Of a stretch of 36,674 nucleotides of DNA, positions 8,285-16,454 are shown in pieces. Made by a program: the position numbers and the translations under genes. The first letter of the stretch is position 1, and every line of letters begins with the position of its first letter. This DNA is from Clostridia bacterium. GTDB taxonomy: Bacteria; Bacillota; Clostridia; TANB77; CAG-508. Location: positions 1 through 36,674 of the forward strand of contig JAAWEC010000063.1 in NCBI GenBank assembly GCA_022794095.1, read 5' to 3'. Under the pieces are notes generated by a model, which worked only from the letters and a program-made list of their open reading frames with translations, was not told the DNA's origin and made no database searches.

Positions 8285-9101
8285 GAATATACTATTTTCT
8301 CTAAAGTGAAATTTGTAATAATAAGGCTTTATATCTCCTACATAACAATCAAAATAAACAATATTTCCGTTCTTTGTCCATAGTTTTTAAGTTTGGAAAT
8401 GTCTTTATCATCTTTTTGTCTCCCCAAAATTTATTTATAAATTTACTTAACTTTTCATCATTATAAATTTTATTATAAAGTTTGTCTATTTCTTCTTTAT
8501 AAGCTACTTGTATATCATTTTCGTGGATTTTTCTAACTATAAAAAACTCTAATGCATAACCTGTTAATAAACAATCTAATAATAAAAGTATTGTAACTGT
8601 TGCTGTTAATGTTTTTAATTTTTTAGATGATATTTTTGATTTTATCCAATTAATTAATCTATCTATTTTAGGATTTACATATGATATTAGGTAAATTGCT
8701 AAAAGTCCCCAGAATATTGAAAAAAATACACATATTCTGCCATTAATATTTAGTGGCATATCAGAATAATCCCACCATTTTACATGTAAAAATATATCTC
8801 CATACCAACTTATGATATATTCTACAATTGAGCCTACTATAAATCCACCTATGAATAATCTATTATTGTTTTGGTTAAAATGCTGAAGTGATAAAATCAT
8901 TATAACTGCTCCTACACCATAAATTCCACAAAATGGTCCATATAAAAAGCTTTGTCTACTTTCCCAAGTTCCTTTTGTTATAATTCCAAATATGGTTTCT
9001 ATGAGATACCCAATTACACTATACAAAATAAAGTATGCAAGTATTCTCCATATACTATACCCAAATATTTGGGGATTCCTATCTTTTACTTCTTTTTGCA
9101 T
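8270..9101 (-). CDS. PF06541-type six-helix membrane protein, C-terminus reached by a CGG +1 shift
   Basis: This is a putative ABC-transporter-type permease (family PF06541, ABC_trans_CmpB); its substrate is unknown. Hydrophobic segments lie at about residues 14-35, 50-70, 80-100, 120-140 and 165-185. The typical GYLIETIFG and SFLYGPFCGIYGVGA motifs are present. ATG 9101 is the start because AAAGGAAAG lies just upstream; an earlier ATG at 9143 has no such site. At codon 245 the frame reads GAA CGG A, and the zero frame ends six codons later in an implausible tail. Skipping C8369 gives Gly and 31 more residues (GNIVYFDCYVGDIKPYYYKF and on) that read like a normal C-terminus of this family and end at 8270, inside the terminator. 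Total about 276 aa. Confidence 0.8.
8366..8369 (-). promoter_or_regulatory. CGG-A +1 frameshift site in the PF06541 gene
   Basis: Codons GAA CGG A. Skipping C8369 reads GGA (Gly245) and opens a 32-codon C-terminal extension that is otherwise untranslated. Confidence 0.75.
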
Positions 9102-9144
9102 TTTTATCTTTCCTTTCCCACTTCGCTCTGAAGCTACATACAAA

Positions 9145-9708
9145 CTATATTGCTCTATCTTTTAGTTTCTTATTTAATTTTTTATATATTGGTTTCATTT
9201 TTTCCTCTTTTGTAATTTCTATTGCTTTATCAATATCAATCCATTTTACACCACTATTTTCATCTTCTTTTATTTTTAATGGTTCGTTTTCGTATGCTTC
9301 TAATAAAAAACAACAATCTAAATGTAAATGAGATGGTACAAATTTTCCTTTTTTTATGTGACTATCTACTGTAAGTATTTGAAGTCCATATATTTCTTCA
9401 CTTAATAGTTTTAAATTTTCTAGTCCCGTTTCTTCTTGTGCTTCTTTTAATGCAACTTTTAATAAATTGCTTTGTCCATCTGCATGTCCACCTGTCCATG
9501 CCCAAGATTTATAAATGTTATGATAAATCATTAATACTTTTGTTCTTTCTTTGTTTACAATCCAATTTGATGCTGTAAAGTGGCACATTTTGTTTTTTCT
9601 TGTTAAGACGTCCTCAAAGGTATCTATATATTTTAACATTAACTGTTTGTCATTTTCTTCTTGTTCGTTATATGGTTTGTAACTTTCAATTTGTTGTTTC
9701 AAGTTCAT
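9145..9708 (-). CDS. Nudix hydrolase
   Basis: A 187-aa Nudix-fold pyrophosphohydrolase that cleaves a nucleoside diphosphate linked to some group X; the substrate cannot be told. The Nudix box lies at about residues 73-96: GGHADGQ, then ALKEAQEETGL, which keeps the metal-binding EAQEE core but has Lys where Arg is usual. Upstream is a WIVNKERTKVLMIYHN strand and a WAWTGG lead-in. ATG 9708 has AAGGAGA 8-9 nt upstream. It overlaps the end of the HAD gene by 23 nt, so the two are co-translated, perhaps as a small nucleotide-cleaning pair. Confidence 0.88.
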   Translation of the reverse strand: MNLKQQIESYKPYNEQEENDKQLMLKYIDTFEDVLTRKNKMCHFTASNWIVNKERTKVLMIYHNIYKSWAWTGGHADGQSNLLKVALKEAQEETGLENLKLLSEEIYGLQILTVDSHIKKGKFVPSHLHLDCCFLLEAYENEPLKIKEDENSGVKWIDIDKAIEITKEEKMKPIYKKLNKKLKDRAI

Positions 9709-10285
9709 TGTTTTGTATCTCCTTAATATATCTATATATTTCTCCCCAATTGCTAACTTCTTTTAAATATTGATTTTGTTCTAATTTCTTCATTTCCTTA
9801 TCTCTGAAATAAATTGTTTTTATTTTATTTTCTGACATTTTTCTACATATCTCATAATTGTCATCAATCATAAAATCTATATTTTCTTTTTTGGCTATTT
9901 CTAGTTTGTCTTCTTGTTTCCAATAATATTTACTAAATTCTAAATCATTTTCTTTAAATTGCTCTAATGCAACATCTTTTATTTCTTCTATCATTCCACC
10001 TCTTGCAGATATTATAATAAATTCATGTTTTTCATCTTGTAACATCTTTATTACATCTTTTGCAGCTGGTAATAGTGTTGCTTTTTTTGAAAGCTTTAGA
10101 AAATAATTGTTAACGAAGTTTATTCTTTCTTCTTCTGTCCAATTATATCTGTTTCTTAAAAGATGTTCATTTCTATTAATAATTCCCTCTTTTTTTAGTT
10201 CTATGAAGTCATATAAATCTCCATAAGCTCTTAATACTCTCTCATAATCAATTATTACTCCATCTACATCTATTCCTATTTTCAA
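9686..10285 (-). CDS. HAD-superfamily 5'-nucleotidase (NT5C-like)
   Basis: A HAD phosphatase of about 199 aa resembling deoxyribonucleotide 5'-nucleotidases of the NT5C type. Motif I is IGIDVDGVIIDYE at the very N-terminus, motif II is IIISARGG (about 94), a Lys (EDKLEIAKK, about 132) is motif III, and motif IV is FMIDDN (about 141). TTG 10285 is the likely start: it follows the upstream stop by 1 nt and lies about 9 nt after AAGGAG. The TTG at 10294 lies almost on the ribosome-binding site. It is followed by an overlapping Nudix gene and preceded by a second, broken HAD gene. Confidence 0.85.
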   Translation of the reverse strand: MKIGIDVDGVIIDYERVLRAYGDLYDFIELKKEGIINRNEHLLRNRYNWTEEERINFVNNYFLKLSKKATLLPAAKDVIKMLQDEKHEFIIISARGGMIEEIKDVALEQFKENDLEFSKYYWKQEDKLEIAKKENIDFMIDDNYEICRKMSENKIKTIYFRDKEMKKLEQNQYLKEVSNWGEIYRYIKEIQNNELETTN

Positions 10286-10286
10286 A

Positions 10287-10685
10287 TTAATCAATCTCCT
10301 TTTTTAAAAATTTATTAATGCTTTCTTTTATTTTATACAATTCATGTCCATCAGCATTACAGGTATTCCACCCCATTTTTTTTGCAACATTTATATTTTC
10401 TTTACAATCATCTATAAATAAAATATTATTATTTTCAAATTTACATTCTTTTTCAACCATTTCGTAGATTCTTTTATTTGGTTTACGACAGTTCATTTCA
10501 AATGAAAGCCATACATAATCAAATTGTTTTAAATCAACTTGTTTATCTAATCTTTGCTTATCTAACGAAGATAAATTAGATAAAATACCTATTTTACATA
10601 TTTGTTTTAAAGTGTGTGCATATTGAACTACATCATTTATATCATAATTTGATATTTTTTCATAGCATTTTATATAAAATATTAT
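10287..10685 (-). pseudogene. 5'-truncated HAD-IA hydrolase remnant
   Basis: The open frame (132 codons) matches the second half of a HAD-IA phosphatase: motif II in GILSNLSSLDK, motif III Lys in NCRKPNKRIYE, and motif IV in ILFIDDCKENINVAKKMGW. The N-terminal DxDxT nucleophile motif and the cap region are missing. No ATG/GTG/TTG with a ribosome-binding site opens the frame; the first in-frame ATG (10496) would start after motif II. None of the three frames upstream of the TAA at 10686-10688 encodes the missing part. It therefore looks like a decayed gene, though the cause of the truncation is not visible. It contains no CGG codon, so the frameshift rule does not rescue it. Confidence 0.7.
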
Positions 10686-10778
10686 TTATACCTTTTATTA
10701 AACATGTCTTAAAATGTCAATACAATTATTATCTAATTTATGTAATAATGGTTATAATTTTAAATATAAGGTGATTTT

Positions 10779-10985
10779 ATGATAAAAGAAAAAAGGAAAC
10801 TCAAGAAATACACCCAAGAGCAGATGTCAGAATTACTTGGTATTAGCTTAAGGCAATATGTTAGAATAGATAACGAAGAAGACATACCAAGAAGAGATGT
10901 TCTTAGGAATTTAATCACAGAATTAGAATTGACTAATGAAGAAATAGGAGAATATATTAGAAAAATGACCAAGAATATTGCCTAA
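10779..10985 (+). CDS. XRE-family helix-turn-helix regulator
   Basis: A 68-aa DNA-binding protein consisting of a single HTH_3 domain: LKKYTQEQMSELLGISLRQY is the first half with recognition helix, followed by RDVLRNLITELELTNEEIGEYI. The ATG at 10779 has AAGGTGAT about 5 nt upstream. A TATAAT lies at 10753-10758 without a good -35. It is the only plus-strand gene in the first 26 kb and sits between the HAD remnant and the end of the spoIIIA operon; its target is unknown. Confidence 0.85.
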   Translation: MIKEKRKLKKYTQEQMSELLGISLRQYVRIDNEEDIPRRDVLRNLITELELTNEEIGEYIRKMTKNIA

Positions 10986-11011
10986 AAAAAAGGGCTTATT
11001 TTTTTGCCCTT
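10984..11011 (-). terminator. Terminator of the spoIIIA operon
   Basis: AAGGGC (10990-10995) pairs with GCCCTT (11006-11011) and is followed on the minus strand by about seven T. It overlaps the spoIIIAH stop codon. Confidence 0.85.
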
Positions 11012-11684
11012 ATTTAGTTGCAATATGTATATTTTCAACTTCTTTTTTCATTTCTCTTGAAATAATATTTTGAACTTGAGCAACTTCTTCTTGCTTAATC
11101 TCAATAGCTCCAATAATTACACTAACACTATCACCATTAACAAAAATAATACTTTTTTCAAATCCTTTTGTTTTAATTAAATTTTCACAAATCATAATAC
11201 TATTTTTAGTTTCATTAATTTTTTGAATTTCTTGTGTAGCTACTTGTTTTTGTGTTTCTAATGAATTACTACTATTTAACACCTTTTCATAGGTTTCTAA
11301 CATCTGTGAATACATTGTATCCCTCTCTAATTTAGACTTAGCAAAATAATCATTACCATTATTACTATTTGTTTGCACAGTTTCATCATCTTTTTTTGTA
11401 TCTTGAATATTAACTTCATTATTTATATTAGAATTACTTGAAGTATTAATATTTGTGTCCAAATTTTCAGTACTTTCTTTTTTTTCTTCTACCACATCAT
11501 TGCTATTTACTAAAGTTGCATCTCCAATATCTGCTAATTGCATATCATCACTTGCCTCTATTTGCATGGCTGTTTCCAAAGATGCCTGCTTATTTGTATT
11601 TGTTGTATAATTTAAATAACCTGCTGTCATTAACATTAATACAATTACATAAATAATAACTTGATTTTTCTTAAATAATTTCAT
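11010..11684 (-). CDS. spoIIIAH: Stage III sporulation protein AH
   Basis: SpoIIIAH is the mother-cell half of the SpoIIQ-SpoIIIAH channel that links the engulfed forespore to the mother cell. The 224-aa protein has one N-terminal membrane helix (about residues 7-26) and a low-complexity acidic and Asn/Ser-rich linker (about 40-115). A C-terminal YscJ/FliF-like domain (about 120-224) follows, with ERDTMYSQMLETYEKVL and FEKSIIFVNGDSVSVII. The ATG at 11684 has AAGGAG 9-10 nt upstream. It is last in the spoIIIA operon, with a terminator overlapping its stop. Confidence 0.96.
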   Translation of the reverse strand: MKLFKKNQVIIYVIVLMLMTAGYLNYTTNTNKQASLETAMQIEASDDMQLADIGDATLVNSNDVVEEKKESTENLDTNINTSSNSNINNEVNIQDTKKDDETVQTNSNNGNDYFAKSKLERDTMYSQMLETYEKVLNSSNSLETQKQVATQEIQKINETKNSIMICENLIKTKGFEKSIIFVNGDSVSVIIGAIEIKQEEVAQVQNIISREMKKEVENIHIATK

Positions 11685-11704
11685 TTACATTCACTCCTTA
11701 TCTA

Positions 11705-11735
11705 ATGTATTTTGGGACTTTAAGCCCAAATACAT
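11705..11735 (-). repeat. Intercistronic hairpin between spoIIIAG and spoIIIAH
   Basis: ATGTATTT (11705-11712) and GGG (11714-11716) pair with CCC (11725-11727) and AAATACAT (11728-11735). There is no T-run, so it may be an mRNA processing or stability hairpin rather than a terminator. Confidence 0.5.
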
Positions 11736-12361
11736 CAATTCATTTCAAATACTTGAATTTTATGTGTTGCAAGTCCTGTTACTGCTTCCACTGCTTGTAT
11801 TATATTTGCCTTTATCTCTGTGTTTCCAGCACCTTTTGCAGTTATTATTGCTCCCTCAACCTTCGGCTGAATAACTTTTTGTGTTATTGGTGTTTTTTCT
11901 CCATTTTGTTCTTGATATATAATGTCTTTTTGACTGTCTGTTTCTTGTATTTTCCTAATTCCACCAGATGTATCGTTTTCTTCTGTATTGCTTGTTTTTG
12001 TAGTTTCATTGTACATAGCAACTACCTCACTTGTCTGAGAATAGTTGACAAATACATTAACATCCCCAACACCATGAATTTTGCTAAGTATTAGTTCTAG
12101 TTGCTTTGCCAAATCATCTGATTGTGTAGTACTAGTATCTATCTTGTTTGTAGTATTATTGCTCATTGCCAGTTGCTTAGAACTACTGCTATTTTCTTCT
12201 TTTCCTGTATTTTTCTTACCATTCCAAATTAAGTTTATAATAACAATTGTTATTATAAGTAATACTACAAAGAAAACTAAATTTTCAATTTTCTTTTTAT
12301 TATTTCCACCATCATCTTCTGAATTTAATTTAAAAATTTGATTTAATTTATCTCTAAACAT
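11735..12361 (-). CDS. spoIIIAG: Stage III sporulation protein AG
   Basis: SpoIIIAG forms a large ring in the mother-cell membrane as part of the feeding-tube channel. This 208-aa protein has a short cytoplasmic N-terminus and one membrane helix (about residues 28-47). A YscJ-like ring-building domain follows, with LELILSKIHGVGDVNVFVNY and GAIITAKGAGNTEIKANIIQ as the family segments. ATG 12361 lies after GGGGTG and overlaps the end of spoIIIAF by 19 nt, so translation is coupled. Confidence 0.96.
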   Translation of the reverse strand: MFRDKLNQIFKLNSEDDGGNNKKKIENLVFFVVLLIITIVIINLIWNGKKNTGKEENSSSSKQLAMSNNTTNKIDTSTTQSDDLAKQLELILSKIHGVGDVNVFVNYSQTSEVVAMYNETTKTSNTEENDTSGGIRKIQETDSQKDIIYQEQNGEKTPITQKVIQPKVEGAIITAKGAGNTEIKANIIQAVEAVTGLATHKIQVFEMN

Positions 12362-12954
12362 TTTTCATTCACCCCATATTCTTCTATTAAAAACTTTTTA
12401 ATGTTTTGAATATCCGATTTATTTACTTTTGTATCTTTTTCATCTGTTGTTTTATCTTCCTGATTTTCTTTTACATTAACAGGCTTTACTTTTTGAATTT
12501 GTGCTACCACTTGGTTTTCTATACTTTCTTCTTTTTTTACTTCTTGTTTTTGTACTTTTATCTTTATTTTATTTATTTTTGTTTCTTCTTCATTGTCTGA
12601 TATTTTTGCCTTTACTTTGCAAGTTGTCGTTACATAGCCCATCTCTTTTAATTTTTTAGAAATGTCTTTTTCCATTTCCTGTATATACAGTTCCTTTATT
12701 CGTTCTTCCATTGAACTTTGATTTAAAGTTGTGCTTGTCTCTCTTGTTGCATAGTTTTCAAAGTCTATTTCGTTTAGATTTAAACTATCTTTTTTACTAA
12801 TAAATGGAGAAATCAAACTAAACAATACATATACTCCCATTACTACTCTTATGTATTTTTTTGTTTTATTATTAGGCAGTAACATCTCTAAAATAGAAAC
12901 AATAACAATTGTTAAACCTAGACTTTTTACCCAAGAGCTCATAAATTCTATCAT
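12343..12954 (-). CDS. spoIIIAF: Stage III sporulation protein AF
   Basis: SpoIIIAF is a membrane protein of the SpoIIIA complex. Two hydrophobic helices lie at about residues 10-27 and 34-52 (YIRVVMGVYVLFSLISPFI). The soluble part contains the RIKELYIQEMEKDISKKL block and a long lysine/glutamate-rich segment (about 115-185), ending in FLIEEYGVNEKCLEIN. ATG 12954 has AAGGAGA about 9 nt upstream. There are 15 nt between it and spoIIIAE. Confidence 0.95.
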   Translation of the reverse strand: MIEFMSSWVKSLGLTIVIVSILEMLLPNNKTKKYIRVVMGVYVLFSLISPFISKKDSLNLNEIDFENYATRETSTTLNQSSMEERIKELYIQEMEKDISKKLKEMGYVTTTCKVKAKISDNEEETKINKIKIKVQKQEVKKEESIENQVVAQIQKVKPVNVKENQEDKTTDEKDTKVNKSDIQNIKKFLIEEYGVNEKCLEIN

Positions 12955-12969
12955 TTTTATTTTTCTCCT

Positions 12970-14124
12970 TTATCTATACATCATTCCACTATTAGAAATC
13001 TTCAAAACTAATGTTGTTCCAATTATAATCATAAAAGAAATACTACTTAAAATTGCCAAAAACATTTTAAAAATGTCACCAATTTGTTCCAGAAGAGATG
13101 TTATTTTTTCATCTGCAATTGGCTGAGTAATTCCTGCTAACAATTTATACAAGATAGTCATCAATGACAATTTAATAATTGGTACAATACATATTCCTAA
13201 TATTATAATAACTCCAACTAGTCCTATTGCATTTTTCAAAATAATTCCACATCCAAGAACAGTATCTACTGCATCTCCTAAAATTTTTCCAACAACTGGT
13301 ATTGCACTACTTACTACTGCTTTTGTTGTTTTAGCAGTTATTCCATCTACACTACTTGACATTGTTCCCTCTAGCGAAACTACCCCTACAAATATAGTTA
13401 AAATAATTCCCAAAAACCATACAATTCCTGATTTCATAAACTTAGACAACTTGTCTATTTTTACTTGACTGGATAGTTTTGAAAGTATCACTAAAGCTAC
13501 AAAAATCATAATAAGAGGAAGCAAAACATCTTGTATCATATTTCCAATAAAATTTATCATAAATAAGATAATAGGCTCAATCACACCACTTGTTGCAATA
13601 CTTCCCGTAGACATCATCAAAGTAATCAGAAGAGGAACTAACATATTCATAAAAGCCACCAAATTAGTTGTAGTATCTTGTACCATTTTTACAATATCTG
13701 AAAAACTTGTTAAAACAATTGTAATAATTAATATATATTGCACATAATAAATCAATTTAGAAATATTATCATTCTCTAAACTTTCACTAATAGACTTCAA
13801 AACACTATGTATCACAATAATTGCCAAAATACTTCCTAATGCTTTTATAGACGTTACAAACTCTTTACCCAATAAACTCAAAAATCTCTTTGCTAAACTT
13901 CCATTATCAACCTCTCCTTTCATTGCATCTTGCAAAATATCATTAACATCAACATCTTCAAAAAACTCACCCATATACTCCTTAGAACTCTTCAAAAAAT
14001 TCTGTATTCCAAACTCCTCTTGTTGTTCCTTAATCATATCGTCTTGGCCTTGGCTAGCATAAATCTTAGTAATAGACAATATAATAATTACAAAAAACAA
14101 TATAACAATTCTTAACCTCTTCAT
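12970..14124 (-). CDS. spoIIIAE: Stage III sporulation protein AE
   Basis: SpoIIIAE is the large polytopic membrane protein of the SpoIIIA complex. This 384-aa protein has a cleavable-looking signal sequence (about residues 1-24) and an acidic N-terminal extracytoplasmic segment. Several membrane helices follow, from about residue 95 to the end. The conserved core VVSSAIPVVGKILGDAVDTV (about 268-287) is characteristic. ATG 14124 has AAAGGAG 5-6 nt upstream. A REP-like repeat copy sits just before it, between spoIIIAD and spoIIIAE. Confidence 0.96.
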   Translation of the reverse strand: MKRLRIVILFFVIIILSITKIYASQGQDDMIKEQQEEFGIQNFLKSSKEYMGEFFEDVDVNDILQDAMKGEVDNGSLAKRFLSLLGKEFVTSIKALGSILAIIVIHSVLKSISESLENDNISKLIYYVQYILIITIVLTSFSDIVKMVQDTTTNLVAFMNMLVPLLITLMMSTGSIATSGVIEPIILFMINFIGNMIQDVLLPLIMIFVALVILSKLSSQVKIDKLSKFMKSGIVWFLGIILTIFVGVVSLEGTMSSSVDGITAKTTKAVVSSAIPVVGKILGDAVDTVLGCGIILKNAIGLVGVIIILGICIVPIIKLSLMTILYKLLAGITQPIADEKITSLLEQIGDIFKMFLAILSSISFMIIIGTTLVLKISNSGMMYR

Positions 14125-14147
14125 TTGTACTCCTTTTAAAAATGGTA

Positions 14148-14184
14148 TGTTGGGGACGTTTCTTTTGGGACATTTTTATGTAAA
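14148..14184. repeat. REP-like dispersed repeat, copy 2 (inverted)
   Basis: The plus strand reads TGTTGGGGACGTTTC then TTTTGGGACATTTTTATG. It is the reverse complement of the copies at 2427-2467 and 16455-16495, with a 37-bp shared core, and is placed between spoIIIAD and spoIIIAE. Confidence 0.85.
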
Positions 14185-14203
14185 TTACATACTTACAATA
14201 TCA

Positions 14204-14590
14204 TTATGGCAAAATTTTTAGAATTATTTCTAATAAACTAGATAAAATTGGAATGGACATTGATATAATTATAATTTTGCTACCTATTTCAATTTTACTA
14301 GCAATAGCTCCTTCTCCAGAATCTTTGCAAACACTAACGGCAAATTCCGATAAAAAGGCAATTCCCGTTATTTTTATTAATAACGTCAAAAAATTTCCAT
14401 TAATTGATGCCTTGCTAGCAAGTGACTGTAATAATGCAATAATTCCTTTAAGTTCGTCCATTACCAAAATCAAAATCAATACACCTGTTAGCAAACTAAT
14501 GTAAATTGCAAATTCTGGTTTATACTGTTTCAATAAAATAATTATAATGAGAGCAACAAGAGCAATTCCAATTATCTTAATAATTTCCAC
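14204..14590 (-). CDS. spoIIIAD: Stage III sporulation protein AD
   Basis: A small polytopic membrane protein of the SpoIIIA complex, 128 aa, the usual family length when begun at GTG 14590 (VEIIKIIGIALVALII). This start has AAGGAGG 11 nt upstream. The frame is open further up to 14671, but those residues come from the 29-bp repeat and are unlike the family. Membrane segments lie at about residues 4-24, 30-50, 65-90 and 105-125, with the SLASKASINGNFLTLLIKI and DSGEGAIASKIEIGSKIIII segments typical of SpoIIIAD. Confidence 0.94.
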   Translation of the reverse strand: MEIIKIIGIALVALIIIILLKQYKPEFAIYISLLTGVLILILVMDELKGIIALLQSLASKASINGNFLTLLIKITGIAFLSEFAVSVCKDSGEGAIASKIEIGSKIIIISMSIPILSSLLEIILKILP

Positions 14591-14643
14591 TATCCTATTG
14601 ACCTCCTTCAATCCTATTTTGTCAAAAGAATTCATCTTGGGCC

Positions 14644-14707
14644 ATTCAGTGCCTGTCCCAATTATGCCCAAAAGGGATATTCAGTGCCTGTCCCATTTAT
14701 GCCCAAA
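14644..14707. repeat. Two tandem copies of a 29-bp repeat
   Basis: ATTCAGTGCCTGTCCC followed by A(A/T)TTATGCCCAAA occurs at 14644-14672 and 14679-14707 with one mismatch and 6 bp between. It shares the TGTCCC core with the other REP-like repeat. Confidence 0.85.
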
Positions 14708-14902
14708 TTATAAGTTGAAGATTGTTCGTACCGTGTTGAATAGTCCACTTATTTCTTTAATTACCATAGTTAGAACAATTACTAGACCTGCTAATGTTGT
14801 CATCATTGCTTGGTCTTCTCTTCCTGCTCTTACTAATACTTGGTGTAGTACAGCAACAAGTATTCCTATTGCTGCTATTTTGAATAATAAGTTTATGTCC
14901 AT
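14708..14902 (-). CDS. spoIIIAC: Stage III sporulation protein AC
   Basis: A very small membrane protein of 64 aa with two helices (about residues 4-22 and 28-50), beginning MDINLLFKIAAIG and carrying the family segment LHQVLVRAGREDQAMMTTLA. ATG 14902 is chosen because AAAGGA lies about 9 nt upstream; the ATG at 14911 touches that site. Its stop abuts the tandem 29-bp repeats that separate it from spoIIIAD. Confidence 0.94.
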   Translation of the reverse strand: MDINLLFKIAAIGILVAVLHQVLVRAGREDQAMMTTLAGLVIVLTMVIKEISGLFNTVRTIFNL

Positions 14903-15000
14903 ATTTTTCATTCCTTTCTTTATTTAAATTGTTTAAAAAAATTTGAATGGTAAAATTTATAACTTTTATTTTATTTATATGTACGATATTTGTTAGTTAC

Positions 15001-15510
15001 CTAGCATAAAATTATTACTATGGCTAGTCCTATTGTTGTTCCTAGTTTACTATATAGTTTTTCGTTTTTTGCTTTTTGTTCTTGTGCCTCTTTTAATTGA
15101 CTTTCGAGAAGTTTTTGTGTTATTTCTATTTGACTTATTTGCCCCTCTACATCAGTTTGTCCTAATAATTTTGACAGTGTTTTTAATGCATTTTTGTCTT
15201 CTGTTATTAAACTATTTTCACATTCGTCGATGGCTTGTTCCCATGCTATATTTGCTGTTTCATTTTTCATTTTTTCTTTTGCTAAATAAAATATTTGACC
15301 TATATTTTGATTGCTAACTTGTACTATTTCATCAAAAATTTCAGGAATAGGCTGATATGTAAATTTTATTTTTGTTTTAAATATATTTAGTGCATTTTTC
15401 ATTTCTTCTAATTCGTTTACTCGTATTACATATTTTTGTGACAAGTATTTTCCTATTAAACTGCATACCACTAATATGATAAATAATATAAAATATTTTA
15501 TAATCTGCAT
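15001..15510 (-). CDS. spoIIIAB: Stage III sporulation protein AB
   Basis: SpoIIIAB resembles type II secretion/GspF platform proteins and works with the SpoIIIAA ATPase. The 169-aa protein has an N-terminal helix (about residues 5-22), a soluble helical domain (RVNELEEMKNALNIFKTKI at about 30-48, then FTYQPIPEIFDEI) and a C-terminal helix (TTIGLAIVIILC). ATG 15510 is preferred for its AAAGGA site about 9 nt upstream; the frame is open to 15531. It lies 62 nt after the end of the frameshifted spoIIIAA product. Confidence 0.95.
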   Translation of the reverse strand: MQIIKYFILFIILVVCSLIGKYLSQKYVIRVNELEEMKNALNIFKTKIKFTYQPIPEIFDEIVQVSNQNIGQIFYLAKEKMKNETANIAWEQAIDECENSLITEDKNALKTLSKLLGQTDVEGQISQIEITQKLLESQLKEAQEQKAKNEKLYSKLGTTIGLAIVIILC

Positions 15511-15572
15511 TTTATTACATTCCTTTCTCATTTATGTATTATATTCAGAGTGTTTTTGATTTAGAACCTTTT

Positions 15573-16443
15573 TTATAAAAAAAGCACTTTTTCTATTTGT
15601 TTTGTTTCTATTAAATAATTGATTTGTGTATTGTTTTTTATATCTTCCATGTTTTTTCCATGACTTGTAAAAATACCTTTTACTCCAGCTGTTATTGCTT
15701 CTCCGAATTGCTTGTATATCCTCTTTTGAACCAATTTCATCACAACAAATAACTTCTGGTGCCATTGAACGAATTAGCATTCTCATTCCTTTTGATTTGC
15801 TGATATTCTCTATTATATCTGTTCTTATTCCTACATCATTTTGAGGTACTCCTTTATACATAGCAGCTATTTCTCCTCTTTCATCTACAACCCCACAAGT
15901 TAGACCTTTAAAATGTATTTTATCAATTCCATTGCTAATGTTCCTAATAATATCTCTTAACATTGTTGTTTTTCCTTTTCCTGGTGGAGATACAATTAAC
16001 GTATTGTAAATACTATGATTTTCAAAATCAATAATATCTTCTAAAATCTGATTACTACATCCAATAACTTCTCTTGCAATCCTAAAGTTTAGGCTTGTTA
16101 TATATTTTAAATTGACTATTTTATTCTCTTCTGTAACTGCTGTTCCTGTTATACCAATTCGGTGTCCACCCCTTACAGTTAAAAATCCTTCACATATTTG
16201 ATTTTTATAAGCATATATTGAATTTTCACAAAGTTTTTCTAGTATTTGCAAAATTTCACTTGTTGTAATTTGATAATCAATAATAATATCAGCTTGTCTT
16301 GTTTTTAGTAAGATAAATCTTCCAACTCTGATTCTTATTTCTTGCAAGTCGTTTTGTAAATTTATATCCTGAATTAGTGTATTTTTAAGTAATGTATAAA
16401 TTGAATTTGGAAAATATCTTAAAATCTCTTCTATATCCTTCAA
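15573..16443 (-). CDS. spoIIIAA: Stage III sporulation protein AA ATPase, via a CGG +1 shift
   Basis: SpoIIIAA is a secretion-type ATPase that powers the SpoIIIA complex. The start is TTG 16443 with AAAGGAG 7 nt upstream. Walker A is VSPPGKGKTTML (about residues 150-161), followed by GVVDERGEIA and the Walker B-like CCDEIGSKEDIQAI (about 233-246). The frame then reads ATT CGG A, after which the zero frame encodes an unrelated basic tail. Skipping C15705 restores the family C-terminus: GEAITAGVKGIFTSHGKNME and onward, including the sensor SHG, to TAA 15573 (about 289 aa). A T7 run just before that stop may add a second, smaller uncertainty: a -1 slip there would continue to 15532. Confidence 0.88.
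15702..15705 (-). promoter_or_regulatory. CGG-A +1 frameshift site in spoIIIAA
   Basis: Codons ATT CGG A. Skipping C15705 gives GGA GAA GCA ATA ACA, restoring the conserved EAITAGVKGIFTSHG segment. Confidence 0.85.
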
Positions 16444-16454
16444 ATCCTCACTCC

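Noticed and set aside
10287-10685. A ninth CGG-type frameshift to rescue the HAD remnant
   Set aside because: There is no CGG in the region, and no frame upstream encodes the missing N-terminal half.
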